Source: Monodelphis domestica (Eukaryota > Chordata > Mammalia > Didelphimorphia > Didelphidae). Taken from it: a stretch of 64,000 nt of DNA. The stretch spans positions 196,694,959-196,758,958 of the forward strand of contig NC_077234.1 of assembly GCF_027887165.1 (NCBI RefSeq), read 5' to 3'. Each line of letters begins with the position of its first letter. Within the stretch, counting starts at the first letter, position 1. Below the pieces are notes generated by a model that made no database searches, was not told where the DNA came from, and saw only the letters and a list, made by a program, of their open reading frames with translations. A program made the position numbers and the translations under genes. Positions 24,016 through 38,639 of the stretch are shown in pieces.

Positions 24016-24424
24016 TAGTTTATAGCCTCATAAGACCTGATTTTACCTGCTCTTTTTTTATTTGTTTCTGCCTCTTTGCCTCACAATCTACATACTTATG
24101 TTTAAAGAAAACCAATTCAATCTCAGATTATTGCATTAGACTTATATGTCTCCTGTTGTGATTGCCTAACATTTGAGCAAACCTGAACATCTGGAATGTG
24201 CCAGTTTGTCCTAGGCATCTGTAGAAGATATGCCTCCCCTGGAGGAGTTTCCAGGTTCCCAGCTGGGCCATGTAACCTCAAGCACAGAGTCATTGGTATG
24301 TCTGGTCCTCAGCTTTGAAGCCCTTTATGCAGACTCAACTGCTATTAGTTGATGTTGTTAAAAATAGATATTGAGGATCAAAGATCAATTTTTCATGCTA
24401 ATACTTAGTTCTTTTTAATCCTTT

Positions 24425-24605
24425 AGACCAGGGATTCTTATCTCGAGGTCCATGAATGTTTTAAGTATTTTGAAATTCCATTTTAATATACTTGGTTCTT
24501 TATAATCTTATTTATTTCAATTTACCCATTAAGAACTTTTTTTTCTAAGAAGTGATCCATAGGCTTTACCAGACTAGAAAAGGGGTCTATCACACACAGA
24601 GACAT
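24425..24605 (+). mobile_element. hAT-type non-autonomous DNA transposon
   Basis: It opens 'CAGGGATTCTTATCTCGAGG', a variant of the hAT terminal repeat 'CAGGGGTTCTTAAC', and contains 'GTGATCCATAGGCTTTACCA' as in the copy at 37,563-38,016. The distal terminal repeat is degraded. Confidence 0.55.
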
Positions 24606-25589
24606 ATTTATCATCCATATCTTACAACAGATTTTACCTGAAGGTGGTTATTTCCATTGAGGATGTCTTTTATTTTTAATTTTCATTTCTCCAAGATAAA
24701 CTTTAAATCAATTAGGACTCTCAAATTCAAGGTTTCCTTTTTGTTTTCTTCCTGAATTTGGAAAACCAGTCACTTCTAGTTATAACCCAGATTAAATAGA
24801 GCATAAATTACATTCCTTTGGAATCATCAGTTTTCATAGTTTCACTCATTAACTTGAGCATCTAGGTCAGTGAACAACTTTAGCACACATTCTGTAACAG
24901 AGGTCAATAAAATATATTATTCTAATAATCTATATTATCACCTTCCCCTAATATATTTTGTCTTTATGTTGAAAGCTTAGTTGCTTAAGAAAAAAATGTG
25001 TGTATCAGAATGTGAGGATCAGGTAGATATTGTAACAATACATGACTTTAAAGACAACCAATGATAAGAGGAAAAATAAATTGAGTTAATTTATTTTCAT
25101 TTTTATCATGTAGCCATAATTTATGCAAACTAATTAAGTTCATAATTTTATCCATAACATTTCCCCATTATTCTGTAGGGAATTTCTGTTATTACTATGA
25201 GTATAGTCCTTGTGAAACAGAAACCTAGGACTAACTTGCTACCTCATATCACCCTAGAGAATATTCCTTTTTTGTTCATGATTTTGTTTATAAATGTGAA
25301 ATCAAAGTATTGTGATAGAGATAATACCATGATATTATCTTGGTAGATAATAGATGCCCTTTAATATCCAAACTCCTCCTGTACTGGTTGGCATCTAATG
25401 GAATAGGGCACATGGCAAGGGTACTCCTTGATAATGGGATAGGGAATTCTTTTCTAGAGTTTTACTTCTATTCTTGAATTTTAAATATATTCCACTTATC
25501 CTTTCTCTCCTACCACTTTGCCATATATATATAAAAACAACTCTTCCATATATAGGAGGAATTAATTCATCTCTTTAATTCTATTTACT

Positions 25590-26420
25590 TTTATTAAACA
25601 AGTCATATTTAAGTCCTGTTGATCTTCTAGACACTGGTCTAGTTTCTAGGGAGGCAAAAAAAAAAAAAACAATCCCTGTCTTCAAGAAACTGAAATTCTT
25701 TGCATGAATAGGGGTAAGGAAAGTATGGAGAAAAAATAACATATACGTAGATAAGTAAATATAAATTACATGCAAAATTAATACAAAATGGCTATTTGTG
25801 GGAATGGAGGAGGATACTAATAACGATAGGAATCAGGAAAGATCTCTAAGTAGGAGGCACTTGAGCTGAGCAGAGTTGGGGGCTAAAACTAAGGTAATCC
25901 ATGAAAAGCCAAGAAGAGGATTTTTATATTTGATCCTGGAAATGATGGGGAGCCACTGGAGATGATTGAGTAGGGAGGTGATAGCCTGTTTTTTAGGAAA
26001 ATCACACTGGGAGCAAAGAGGAGGATGAAGGGTGGGAAGAGGCTTGAGGCAGAGAGATGACCAACCAACAGACTATTATTACAATTGTCCAGGCATCAGG
26101 TGATGAGGGCCAACACCAGGATAATGGCAGTGTTAGAGGAGAGAATGGCATATATAGGTAAGGTAAAATCAACAGGACTTGGAAAACTGAAGAGGAGTTG
26201 AGTATGACAGCTAGATTTGAAATCTGGGTAACTGAGAATAGACAGTAATAGGGAAGTTGAGAAGAAAGGAGGGCTGGGGTTAGAGCTGGAGGAACAGAGA
26301 ATAAGTTCAATTTGGGCCTTTATACAGAACAGAAGAGTCTGTGTTTTTAGCCTATATGTATTAGAGAGGAATTGAAGTTTTTTGAGCAAGGATGTAACAT
26401 GGTCATCCCTCACCCTCTGA
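25590..26420 (+). repeat. Marsupial interspersed repeat, ~0.8 kb family, copy 1
   Basis: It contains phrases shared with 40,340-41,110: 'GGGAGCCACTGGAGATGATT', 'GGAAAATCACACTGGGAGC', 'GTCCAGGCATCAGGTGATGA' and 'AGTGTTAGAGGAGAGAATGG'. No coding capacity is seen. Minus-strand open frames across it are Ser/Pro/Leu-rich by composition only. I do not know the formal family name. Confidence 0.6.
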
Positions 26421-27059
26421 CTTCATTCCTACTGTAATAAGACGTGAACATCACCATTTTTTGATCTTCATTAAGCATCTAAAGACATGATGCTGAGCAC
26501 CAAATTTAAATTTTTATGTAGTCTAAAACTTTTGTGTCTGTGTATGTTAGTAGGTTATTATATCATGGCTCAGTCAGTCACAAATTTCATTGAACTCCTA
26601 CCACGTGCTGAGAATAACCTGAAGAGTATGCAGTTACTTTTATGTTATGCTTTAGATTATGGCTCTCCATGGCAATAACAGTTGAGTAGGCCAGACCAGC
26701 ATGTAGAGTTGAAACATGCAATGGTGCTAGAATAATGTGTTTTGTTTGTCCTTTTAAAAGTTTTCAAAATAATCTATCTCAATTAAGCCACAGAAGTTGT
26801 TTTATGCCGCCTTTGATAGGTAGAAATTGTCAGTGCAGTTTAAGTTGCCAGCCCACCCTATCTCCATTGCTATTTGGTATATTGCAGCATAGGAGTCCAT
26901 TGAAGACCAGAAGCACCAGATAAGTTTTCAGATGCCACCATTGCCAGAGATAAGGACAGGCCTGGCACAAAGTAGGGAATTCAGACAGGAGTTGAAAGTT
27001 TGAAGTTTTTCATTTTTGGTGGAACGGGGAGAATGACAAGAAGTCAAGCAGGAGGTTAT

Positions 27060-27255
27060 TCCCTTTTATGAAGGCAACGTAGCATAAAAGAAAGAACCCT
27101 GGCTCTACATTCAGAGAATCTGGGTTCACTCCCACCTTTGATATTTAATATCTCTCAGGCATTGGGGCAAGTCTATGAACTACCTGGTCCTGAGTTTCCT
27201 CAAAGGTAAAATATGTTTAGATTAGATGAGCCCTGAAGTTCTTCCAGATCTAGAA
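27060..27255 (+). repeat. MIR-type SINE
   Basis: Diverged sense copy: 'GTAGCATAAAAGAAAGAACC', 'TCTGGGTTCACTCCCACC', 'CTGAGTTTCCTCAAAGGTAA' and 'CTTCCAGATCTAGAATTATG' follow the MIR order. Confidence 0.6.
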
Positions 27256-28117
27256 TTATGAGCCCAAGATAGTACCCGTAGTCAGAACTCAGAAGAGAAT
27301 CTGAGCAAAGATAAGAAATTGTTTTCTTAAAAGGTCTTTCCGTATTTCTTGTGGGAGCAGATGCTAGCAATGAATCATGAGATTTAAAACATCTCCCTTA
27401 TATTACAGATGAGGAAAACTAAGAGATGAAAAAGGGAAATGATAGAGAGATGAAGCAATTTGACCAAAATATAACACAATTAGTAAACAATAAACAGAAC
27501 CAAGTTTCTAACACAGATTATTCATTTCCAAATTGATTGGGTTCTGTTTCCACCATGATGAGAAATTAGCAGCACTGGATCCACTGATTTTCCTTCAAGG
27601 AAGTGATTTCAGCATCATGGGAGAGAAAGAGGATTGTCCTGTATAGGGCCAATGCAGGGCAGCTAGAATTATTGAAGGCCTTACAAAAAAACACATTCTT
27701 TTTCTAAAGGAAGCTTCAAATCTTACACAGCATGGCATTTTCTACGTAAGGAACATTTTAGCAAGAGTTCATTGTTGATTTTAAATTTGTAAATTCCAAA
27801 TGCATTAAAGCCTTGCCAGAAATTGTTCTGGTAAACATTAGTGTTAAAAGCACACCTGTATTTTATTATGTATTGTTAAATTAGCATACTTCACTCATAT
27901 GGTAGGAGGTTTTCTATCCTTTTTCATGAATATTTCATTTTTTCTAATTAAATGCAGATATTGTGTTCATAGTAATGAAACCTAACCAGAAATTCTTAAC
28001 CATATATATGTTTGCTATTTAAAAGTAGAATATTTTGTGGTAATTGAGATTAAATACAGGACAGGAAATAAAATGCTTTCATTTTGGGAAATGTTACTAA
28101 ACCATTCTCTATCTTAA

Positions 28118-28411
<294 letters not shown>

Positions 28412-29269
28412 TGAGAATTTATCATACGGCCAAGTTATGAGTTTGATCCCTGTGTGGACCAGCTAGCTTTGCTGTGTGGTTCATGGCCAGAAAATTAATC
28501 CATAAGCCCTGTCAACTCCACTGCAAATGCATGTCACATGGGAAGCCCAAGAAAGAGGGTGTAGATGCACAGGATAAAACCATCACAATGGCCAAAAAAT
28601 TATTTCAAGCATATATTTTGTTTATGGAATCTCAGCATATTAATTTACACATAAAATATCACATATCCATGACTTACAGTTCAAAGGAAGGAATAGCATC
28701 ACAGTGTTTTGATTAAAAAAGAATGATTTGGGATCCTAGTTTTAATTTTTTCATTAAGCTGTGTACCATGAGTTTTATTTTGTTCCATACTAAATTCTTC
28801 CCTGTCTTTTGCCTGCTTGCTATTTTAATTATAATATATTTCTATTACTGTTTTATGTAAAATACTATAACTCTCTGACCCAAGCAAGTAGCACATCATC
28901 CACTTCTTATAGCTTTACTGACAATATCCTTTACTGTACTCAGCTTTCTTGATTGAACATCCCTTTTAGATTTTTTTTCTTTCACTCATTTCTATACCTA
29001 TGTCTTTTGCCATGGCCTAAGTGCCTGGCAAGTATCTAGAAGTGATTATGCAAAATTCCTTCACATTCGTATTGAAATCTTCATTCTGTGAAAGTCTTGG
29101 AGAACTTCTTAAAAACATAAATGGAAGAACTCAAGAGGGCTTCTTAACACTTTCTCATATACTGTTTTCTGTTGGAATTAGGAAATAAATGTCTAAGTAG
29201 AGGCCACCATCTGTTGACATTTACCATACTGGCCCCACATTCCTTTCCCCAGTGGTGACCAGTTCATAT

Positions 29270-29960
29270 ACTTTATTGTCAACACACACTTACTGAGTGC
29301 ATAGCACAGTGGAGAGATATAAAAGTAGATGATAGTCCTGCCCTTGAGGAACATCTGCTATATTTGGAAAAACAACACACATATGTGAAATTAAAATAAT
29401 ACAAAGCAATTCCAAATGCCTGCAAAGGCAAAATAATGTAGGTAAGAACTATATTTTAAGTTGTCAAATCAGAGTAGTCAAGAAAGATTCCCAGAGCAGG
29501 TTTATTATGTATTAGGATTTGAAGGAGGTATATATATGAACACTAATGGTTTAAAGGGTGAGGATAGGAAAGTTCAACTGATAGAAATGGAATAATGCAT
29601 AACTCACCAGAGTCAGCATGGAGTAAATAGGAATTGAAGTGAAGAAGTAAAGTAGCTTGTTGGGAGTAGAGGATGGGGAACTGAAGAGAAATGAGGTCAG
29701 ATCATGAAAAACCTGGAACCAAAAGCACAATTTAGATCAGACATAATAGAAAATAGGAAGTCATTGAAAGTTCTCTACCTGAGCAGTGAATGGTGAAACT
29801 TTTATTTGAGGAGATTATGCTAGCAGCAGAATTTTCCTATTCTAGAAGGATTGAAACAGACAGATCCGCTGCCCGTGGGGGTTTCTCGATATAGCGTCAG
29901 ACAGAATAGAAGGAAGGGTTTGTAGAAATTATTTTGACAGATGCAATTGGCATAGCATTA
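29270..29960 (+). repeat. Diverged interspersed repeat immediately before exon 6
   Basis: 'CTTACTGAGTGCATAGCACA', 'GAGATATAAAAGTAGATGAT' and 'CAGATCATGAAAAACCTGG' follow the same order as the repeat family at 40,340-41,110, with more divergence. It ends about 70 bp before the MFSD9 exon 6 acceptor. Confidence 0.4.
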
Positions 29961-29961
29961 G

Positions 29962-30825
<864 letters not shown>

Positions 30826-32584
30826 GATGACTTCCATCGGAAGAGAAGTAAAATTCATGCTGAAAGAGCCAGGGGCAAAGGCAATGCTATTTGAAAGCAC
30901 CCTGGAGGTATATCATAGGAGCAGAATATGCCTTTCAAGAACAATTCCTGCTGCAGGATTCCCTTGAGACTTGCCAAGCTGAGTCTTCCCTGAAATTCTG
31001 CATTCTTGTGTTGCTGCATTGCTTGGTGTTGGGGTCAGGGAAAGGGGGCTCTTCAGGCATGTCTGAAGTCTTACTCTTGGGTTCTGGATGAAGCTCCTGC
31101 GTTTCTGCAGACATAGCAGCCCCCAAACCAGACGTCAGAATGTTGATGGCCCCCGTTCAGGGTCAATGTTCACCAGGAGAATGCATCCCTAGGAGATCCA
31201 TCTGCTACTTGTCCTACTACCATTTTTAAAGAAAAGAAGATACCAGCTATTGAACTTGGGATGGGCTTGTAGAATATGTACAAGCACTCTTGGAATGGAT
31301 TGCCAAAGCAAGATTCTTGGGAGAATGGAAGTAGCTACAAGGACTTACCCACTAAATGAAAGTAAAAGTGCACTTTAAGATAAACATCCATGATTGGGTG
31401 GGTGGCAATGATTTCTTATTCACATAGCTTATCCTCTCCATGGAAATTCTGAAGAAAAGACAACTCCCATTAAATCAGTTTGTCATCTTTGGAGTAGAAT
31501 GATTTATTTCCTATCCTTGATTGATTTTGGAGATTTTCTTAAAATGATGTTTATACAAAGTGATATTATCAGTTCTTCCTGTTGAAATGTGGAAGGTTAC
31601 ATAGATTCTTTGATCCTGTTCCATGTGTGTTAAGTGTTAGCTGTACCATTCCTGTCAGAAGATTTCCTTAGGACTTGACTAAGAGCGCTGCAGTCAGCCA
31701 AGATGAATCTTACAGAAATTGTGTATGCTTGTGTTGCTACATTGCACAGGGAATAGAACATTGCCACATTAAGTTAAGGAAACCTTATTAATAATAGGGC
31801 GGTGTCATCAGGTAAGATGTCACATCTCATATGTTACTGAATGATATAAAGGAGCCTTAAGATTGTTTTGAAAACCTACTTGCTGTGCATGAGCCCCTCA
31901 TGTGGGACCAGAAGAGATTTTCAGTATTTGTCAAGGAGAAACAATACAACCTCCCATAACCCTAATGTCTGTGTTGCATACTTCAGTTACATTTGTTTGC
32001 GTACTATTTAGGAGCCCAAGAGTGAGCTCAAGACCAAGTATGCCGACAGATGGGTGCGAGAAAGTTTTCCTAACAGGGACTTGTACACACTTACTCATAT
32101 GTAGGTTCAAATTCCTGGTTTGACAAGCTAGAGTCTGTCTGTAATGTAGGGCAAGCCAATGAACCCCACTGGTTTCTGACAACTCTAAAAATCCCAGGCC
32201 TAGTTTAAATATATTATGTAGAATGATTTTAATATAAATATGTAATTTTAATGATGCTTTTTTAAACAATAGGTACTTCTTAAACAAATATCTTAACAAA
32301 CCCACCTAGAGTTCCTTTCCCCAAAACAATTTGACTAAGTGCAGGATTCCTTTTCAGAAAGGAGACATGGTAAAGATGAAAAGATGTTTTTCTAGGTTAG
32401 AAGTTGGTTTTTTTTCCCCATTTCCTTCTACATAAGGATGCTATTGATTCAATCACTTGTGATTGAACTGAAGTCAAACCTGTAATAATTAATTCCATAA
32501 ATATTTATGAAGCACCTTCTGGATACATAGGAACTATAAAGACTCTCTTTTAAGTTTCTTATACTTTTATTGGGAGAAGGGCAC

Positions 32585-32790
32585 ACAAAATCATAGACTT
32601 AGAGCTGGAGAGGACCTCAGGTGTCACTCGTCCAACACCATCATTTTACAGATGTGAAAATAGGACCAGGTGGGAAGCAATGTGACTAATTCTCTCTGAG
32701 CCTCACCTTTCTCATCTGTAAAATGAGGAAATTAGACAAAATGTATCTCTAAGGTGCTTTCTGTTCTGGATTTACAAGTCTAAGATCCTT
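32585..32790. repeat. Two MIR-like fragments
   Basis: 'CATAGACTTAGAGCTGGAGA' with 'CATTTTACAGATGTGAAAAT' gives way near 32,680 to 'CTCATCTGTAAAATGAGGAA', a typical MIR-derived arrangement of two partial units. Confidence 0.6.
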
Positions 32791-33064
32791 GAACAAGAGA
32801 GAAGTTCCATACAGTAAAAAACGGAGGACTGAGAAGTGTTAATAGAAAGATAAAGGGAAAGAGACTGTGAAAAAAACTGCTGAATGCACCCTATGTCGTT
32901 ATCTTCTTTGTTCACACAAACAAAATGACAGCTTTTCTAAGGGGATTGTCAAATTTAGGCATATTTTTAGGCTGCAAAAAGCAAAATTATATAATAAATA
33001 TTAAGGGTCCAAACAGAGAGATCCAGATTTGACCTTTTGTTGATGGATAAGATGGCCAGCAAGT

Positions 33065-33255
33065 TAGAGAGCACTTTAAGGTTTGTGAAGCACTTTTCCC
33101 ATGTTATCTCATTTCATCCTTACATCAGCCTTGTGAGGTAAATGTTCCTATACCCATGTTACAATAAGAAAACAAGCTAAATGACATGTCCAAGTTCATT
33201 TAGTTAGTTAAGTTAGGATTAGAACTCATGTTTTCCTGACAGATTAGTGTTCATT
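33065..33255 (-). repeat. MIR-type SINE fragment
   Basis: 'GCACTTTAAGGTTTGTGAAG' and 'TTATCTCATTTCATCCTTAC' lead to 'TGAGGTAAATGTTCC', as in the antisense MIR-derived consensus. Confidence 0.6.
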
Positions 33256-33734
33256 ATTCTTCAGATAAAATGAATCATTCCTTCTGTATATATAAAATTC
33301 CTTCTGTATATATAATATTCTGCAATGTTTTTACTCTTTAATTGACAGATTTTACTTGGGGTTTCAATGGATATTTTCTTAAGATATTTCTTACATGTTA
33401 ATCCATTAAGAATTTGGAATATATGTTCTCAGGGAGATACCAACTGATACTATCTGCTATTAAAGTTCTTATTTATTTGTTTTGTCTTGAATGATTTTTG
33501 TAGTATTTTTCCAAAATAAATTAATATTGACTACTTAAAACAAAATAAACTATTAATATGAAAAAATCTGAAGAAAATGTCATCCTTTCCTTCACAGTTT
33601 TTATTCTCTTAGAGTGTTCTTACAGCTCTAGTTTCCTACAATTCAAATTATCTGCCCTCCAATCCAGAGCAAGCCCTTCACTCCTATGACAACTTTTCCT
33701 TATAATCAGCACCCACTTCATGTTTACAGCATGA

Positions 33735-34000
33735 GCAATAATAGTAGCTAATATTTATATAGTGCTTTAAGGTTTGCAAAGCCATATGTATATATGTGTG
33801 TTTGTGGGGGGGGGGTTGTGGGGGGGTGTGTATGTGTGTGTGTAAATTTGATCGCCACAATACCCCACAACAAAAGGTAGGTGCTATTATGCCCATTTTT
33901 CAGATAGGACTAAGAGTAAGGTTAAGTGATTTAGCATTTTCCTAGAGTCTGAGGCACTAGGTCTTATTGACTTCAACTTCAGTGTTTATTCACTATGCTA
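33735..34000 (-). repeat. MIR-type SINE carrying a TG/G-rich expansion
   Basis: 'TTATATAGTGCTTTAAGGTT' starts the unit. It is interrupted by a (TG)n/G-run block at about 33,785-33,845 and resumes with 'GGTAGGTGCTATTATGCCCA' to a 'CACTATGCTAC' end. Confidence 0.65.
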
Positions 34001-34526
34001 CAGATATTTTTTATGTATTTGAATCATATTTACAATTAAAAAGAGCAATATAAGTCATTGTAAAGTAATTTCCAAAATAATTGTATTAATAGCTCTCTTT
34101 AGAGGCTCAAGGGAAAACCTAGGAATGGAGATTGTGGAAAAGGTGGGTCTTGAACCTGACCTTGAAGCATAGGAATTTTGAAGCTACTGAAAAGAAGTTG
34201 GTGTAATGGACATTATCAAAAAAGGAGAAAAGAATGTTGGAATGGGGAGGACAGTATGACCAGAACATCAAGCTGCTAATTTGGCTAATCAGTCCATGTA
34301 ACATGAGTGGAAATTTTCATAGAGGACCATTGGGTGATAAAATTGATGAAAATAAATCATGGACAAATTATGGAGGGTTTTTTTTTTAATGGTTTGGATT
34401 TGATCTTGTAAGCAGAGGGAAAAGCCATCAGAAGTTTTTGATTAGTGAATGAATAAAATGATGGAAAAAAATATAAGTAGAAAATTACCAAATTAGAGGG
34501 AGTCATCTACAAGAAAGAAAAGGGTG

Positions 34527-34550
34527 TGGGGGGGGGGGGTTGTGGGTGTT
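34527..34550. repeat. G-run
   Basis: A run of 13 or so G within GTGTGG-G(n)-TTGTGGG, in the intergenic region. Confidence 0.7.
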
Positions 34551-34949
34551 TCAGCAAGCAGATCCATAGGTGTTGTCAATCTGGGATTATGAGAATGCAG
34601 CTCCCCCTCAGACCTGTGACCAGTGGACCATCAGAGACTTTTTTATAGGTGAATCAACTGTAGCTGGAAGTAGTGGGTGACTACCATTTTAAAGTTCTTG
34701 GTGCCTTTGGGTCTCCCTATGTCAAAGATATCTCCCTGATATGCTCTCTATTCCAATATCAATGACCATAAATTGTTGCTAATCACATTTTAGTGACAAT
34801 AAATTCCCAGCCTTTCTTGTATATCAGGTTTAACAAGGAAAGGATATGCAGGTAGGTGATGTGTGCCTGAGGGGAGTGGGTTGGGGACACCAAAGAAGAG
34901 CAGGAAAGGGGCAGAACTGGGACTTGGGAAACCTAAAGATAGGAACCAC

Positions 34950-35215
34950 AATAATGATAATACTATACAATACATAATTCCCAGAGTTTTTATAGGATTT
35001 TAATGTTTACAAAGTACTTTATGAGTATTTTCTCATTTTATCTTCATAAAAACCCTATGAGATAAATGCTTTTAGTATCCCCATTTTAGAAATTAGGAAA
35101 CTAAGTCTGAGGTTAAGTTATTTGCCTGAATTACCTACCAGTAAGTATCTGGGCAAGATTTAAACTTGGGTCTTCCTAATTCTAGACCCAATAACTATGC
35201 CATTAGCCAACCTTT
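34950..35215 (-). repeat. MIR-type SINE
   Basis: 'TTTACAAAGTACTTTATGAG', 'ACCCTATGAGATAAATGCTT' and 'ATTAGGAAACTAAGTCTGAG' follow the same antisense MIR order as the copies at 33,735 and 50,845. Its terminal part is diverged. Confidence 0.65.
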
Positions 35216-36884
35216 GGCTGCAGAAAAGTTAAAGAACATGAAATATTAGAAATAAATTTCTTTTGTGTTGATACTGGAATGATAACTTTTTGAAAGGCAT
35301 TAGATTTTTCAGAAATAATATCTGGTGACTTTAAAAAAAAGAAAAAAGAATATAGACTAGCTGCCAAACTTCATTTAACTTACAATTTTCCCTGTGGCTG
35401 AGCTGAAGCTGGTGGAAATCAAAGAAAGGTATGGACAACAGAGGGGAAGCAGATTAAAGGGGATGGGAGTGGGGAGAGCAGGTTCAGGGAGGAAATATGC
35501 GGCATATTATTTGTCCTTGAAACTACCCTATGTTAGCACTTCACTGGGAGTTTATGACAACCTTTACCATGAGAAATTGGTCTATTTCCTACCAGTGAAA
35601 GCTGTCTTAGAATTCTCTCCTGTGATAATTATTTATATATTGCATAATATATATATATGTGCCAGTTCAAAATTAAAAAAAAAAACCTTCAAATGTGATT
35701 ACAGGAAATGTCAATCATTTTAACAAACTCGAAATCTGGGTGTTCACCAGATTCCTCAGAATTTTCATCTAAAACACATGTAAGTGCATAAATATCATTT
35801 TTTCTAAGACCTGGCATATTCTTCTAAAACAACGTTGAGAATATAGTAGAGATATAATTATTTAGAATGGCATATGACATTTTTCTTTCTGCATCAGGGG
35901 AGGGAACAAGGTATTAATATAACTCATTAAGAAGATATTTTTAAAATAAGCCAAAATTTTGGATTTTGAAACTAAAAGCAACTACAAAAATATTATGTTT
36001 AAAATAGTTATTATTGTAATTATACATAGGAAGTTGTTTTAGTGGCCATCTTTGTAAGGTTTAGATGGTTTAATTTTTTATCAGAGGCAGAAACAAGAAT
36101 TTACGATTTTAATGTCCACAGTCCACAATCAACCCCAGTGTAAAAGGAAGATGCTCATTTCCTCCTTAAAGAGATGAGTGCAAAAGTGTCCACTGGCATT
36201 CACAGTCAAATTTTGACATTTTTCTTTCTTCTTTTCCCTTGAAGAATCTTTTCTACATTCTAGAGATTGACCATTTTGTGCTCATGGATCACCAAATGGC
36301 TATTCCCACTAGATATAGCTGTTTGCCATTGTCCTGACCATTAATCTGGTACACCTTGAAGCACCTCAGAGATAGGAATGAAGATAAAATAAAATCAATG
36401 AATAAGATGGAAAAAGATGCTGCTAATGGAAGAGCAAAACTGTTTCATGATTTCGTATTTTATCTCTTGACTTAAATGATTGCCTTGAATATATTTTGTT
36501 TTAGAATGTTTTTTTCTTAAACGTTTTTTAAAAATTCCAAAAGGGCAAACTGACTGAATCCAAAAGGTATTGCTTCAACACTGAAGAAATAAAGGTGAGT
36601 CCTCTTAACTTCCAGTTAAAAAAAGGTTGCTTTCCTTGAACAACTTTTCTTTCCAGAGATGTTTCTACTCATATTTCTTTTCTTACAACACTCTTTATAG
36701 AAATGCATAGATTCCTATTTCCCCAGATTTGTTTTTGTTATTTTTTTAACTCAGTCTTTTAGAAGGTTAATGACATACATCAATTACATAAATGAAAGTA
36801 GCAAAATTTCCTAAAAGGAATTTAAAAATATATTATATTAAAATATATAATATTTTGTGTTTATTTATATTAATTTATATATTT

Positions 36885-37095
36885 TATATTATAGATATAG
36901 ATATAGATATAGATATCTGACTTCAGACACTAATTATTGTGACCCTGGGAAAGTAGCTTAACTCTGGTTGCCTCAGTTACCCCATCTACAAAATGACCCG
37001 AAAGAGGAAATGGCAAACCATTCTAGTGTCTCTGCCAAGAAATCCCCAAATCAGGTCATTCATAGTTAGAAAGGACTGAAAATGCTTAAACAACA
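36885..37095 (+). repeat. (ATAGAT)n and adjacent Mon-1/MIR SINE
   Basis: A run of ATAGAT units (36,893-36,917) abuts a 5'-truncated sense SINE: 'TGACTTCAGACACTAATTAT', 'TTGCCTCAGTTACCCCATCT', 'AGAGGAAATGGCAAACCATT', and a tail in AACAACAAC. Confidence 0.8.
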
Positions 37096-37562
37096 ACAAA
37101 TAGCCACTGTGTCCTAGTTTTGTGCCTCATGCTGGCCTGTGGAAATGATCCCACTCTTAACTATCATTACTTTTTGAGTGCCAACTTGAATGGAGAGACC
37201 ACTCAGTAATGAATTCTTTGGCCATGACAATTGCTAATGAAACATGCAGTCCAATGTGTCCTTTGGCTTCTTTGGTGATAGAAAAAGAGTCCAAAGGTGC
37301 TAGGCATCAGAACATTTTTAGATGACCTGTCAGCATCAATTTAGCTGCTGGTGGTAATTTATGTGTAAGATACTTGCCCAGCAGCCAATAAATGGATATT
37401 AGAGGAATGTCATCACTGATCTTGACAGTCTTGGTACTCATGAAACCAGAAGACAACCAAAAAAAGATCCTGAAAAAGTGGCAGCTAAATTTAAAGATGA
37501 TTCATAGACTCCCTTTTGAGAAACAAAGGAGTTGGCAATGTTCATTTTATTGTGCATCTAAA

Positions 37563-38016
37563 GCAGGCGTTCTTAATTGGGGATCCATGGAGTATTAAGG
37601 GGTCTGTGGATAGTTGGGAAGAGGGTCCATGAACTCAAACAAAGAAAAAATATGTCACCTCTCAATTTTCACAAACTCCTAACTGAAATTTTGCATTTTT
37701 TTTTCAAAAATGAATTTTTAAGGAGGATAGAGTTGGCTCAATGGATTGAGAGCCAGGTCTGGAGATGGGAGGTCCTAGATTCAAATCTGTCTGAGGACAT
37801 TGCCCAGTTGTATGACCCTGGGCAAGTCACTTAACCCCAATTACCTAACCTTTACCATCCATCTGCCTTAGAACTGATACTTAGCATCAATTCAAAGACA
37901 GAAGGCAAGGTTGGGTTTTTTATGATCTTTTAAAAAAATATTGTTCTGAAAAGAAAGTCATAGACCTCACCATCCTGCCAAAAGTGTCCTTAATGCAAAC
38001 AAGATTAGGAACCCAT
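37563..38016 (+). mobile_element. hAT-type DNA transposon interrupted by a SINE
   Basis: The left end 'CAGGCGTTCTTAATTGGGG' and right end '..ATTAGGAACCC' are imperfect inverted terminal repeats. Internal phrases 'GGTCTGTGGATAGTTGGGAA' and 'AAGTCATAGACCTCACCATC' are shared with the copy at 24,425. A Mon-1 SINE at 37,728-37,925 splits it. Confidence 0.65.
37728..37925 (+). mobile_element. Mon-1/MIR-type SINE nested in hAT
   Basis: 'AGTTGGCTCAATGGATTGAG', 'GATTCAAATCTGTCTGAGGA', 'TGACCCTGGGCAAGTCACTT' and 'ACCCCAATTACCTAACC' follow the sense SINE consensus, ending in a T-rich tail. Confidence 0.8.
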
Positions 38017-38639
38017 AATGACAGGAAACAGATGTAGCAGTTTAGCTCCTGCTAGTTCATTGCCATTCTATCCTAGCTTCATTCACCTGGTTTATATAGC
38101 AGGATGTATTACACTTGGAGACAACAGGGAGTTCTAAAGGTGAAACAAACATTAAAGAAAATGGCACCTGCTCATTGGAGCTCTACTTTCATCCTCTCTG
38201 GTTACCCGGACCGGATTGTGATGCCCAAGCACTGTGGCTCCCCTTTGAAACTTACCCCAAAGAACAAAAGAAAGAGAAAGCTAAAGGCACACACTTGGAG
38301 CCCAGGGAGAAGCACGCCATCCTCTGGAGAGGCCAGCAGAGAGCTCTGAATTCTTGTACTGAGTCCACACCATGCTGGACCAATACTACCAGGGTTAGTG
38401 AGTGAAAAAGTGATGAGGGTTAAGAAGAAACATTCAGAGGAATTCAAACAATGACTATGTAAGCATTATTTGCTTTTATGTACTACAAGCCTGTCTACAG
38501 CTGGCAGGAGAAGAAGCACACAATGAAAGAGAACCAACTTCACCTTCCTTTTCAACAGTGAATAAGTCCAGAGAGTTATGAAAGTGTCTCCCCTCAGACC
38601 CAGCAATGGCAGATTTTTTCCCACAATGAGAGCAGGGAA

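Larger units (their letters stand above)
30826..33550 (+). other. Probable MFSD9 3' UTR and polyadenylation region
   Basis: Unique-looking AT-rich sequence follows the stop. AATAAA hexamers occur at 32,993, 33,515 and 33,544. The last two lie in a compact cluster that would be a reasonable end of the transcript, but no signal can be preferred from sequence alone. SINE fragments occupy about 32,585-32,790 and 33,065-33,255. Confidence 0.4.

Noticed and set aside
26002-26413. Two ~100-codon minus-strand frames with hydrophobic runs
   Set aside because: They fall inside an interspersed repeat shared with 40,340-41,115. The hydrophobic look comes from purine-rich DNA read on the opposite strand.
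38104-38405. Two overlapping 80-96-codon frames considered as an exon
   Set aside because: No plausible splice pair or homology was recognised, and the two frames overlap in different phases as expected by chance in a slightly GC-richer stretch.
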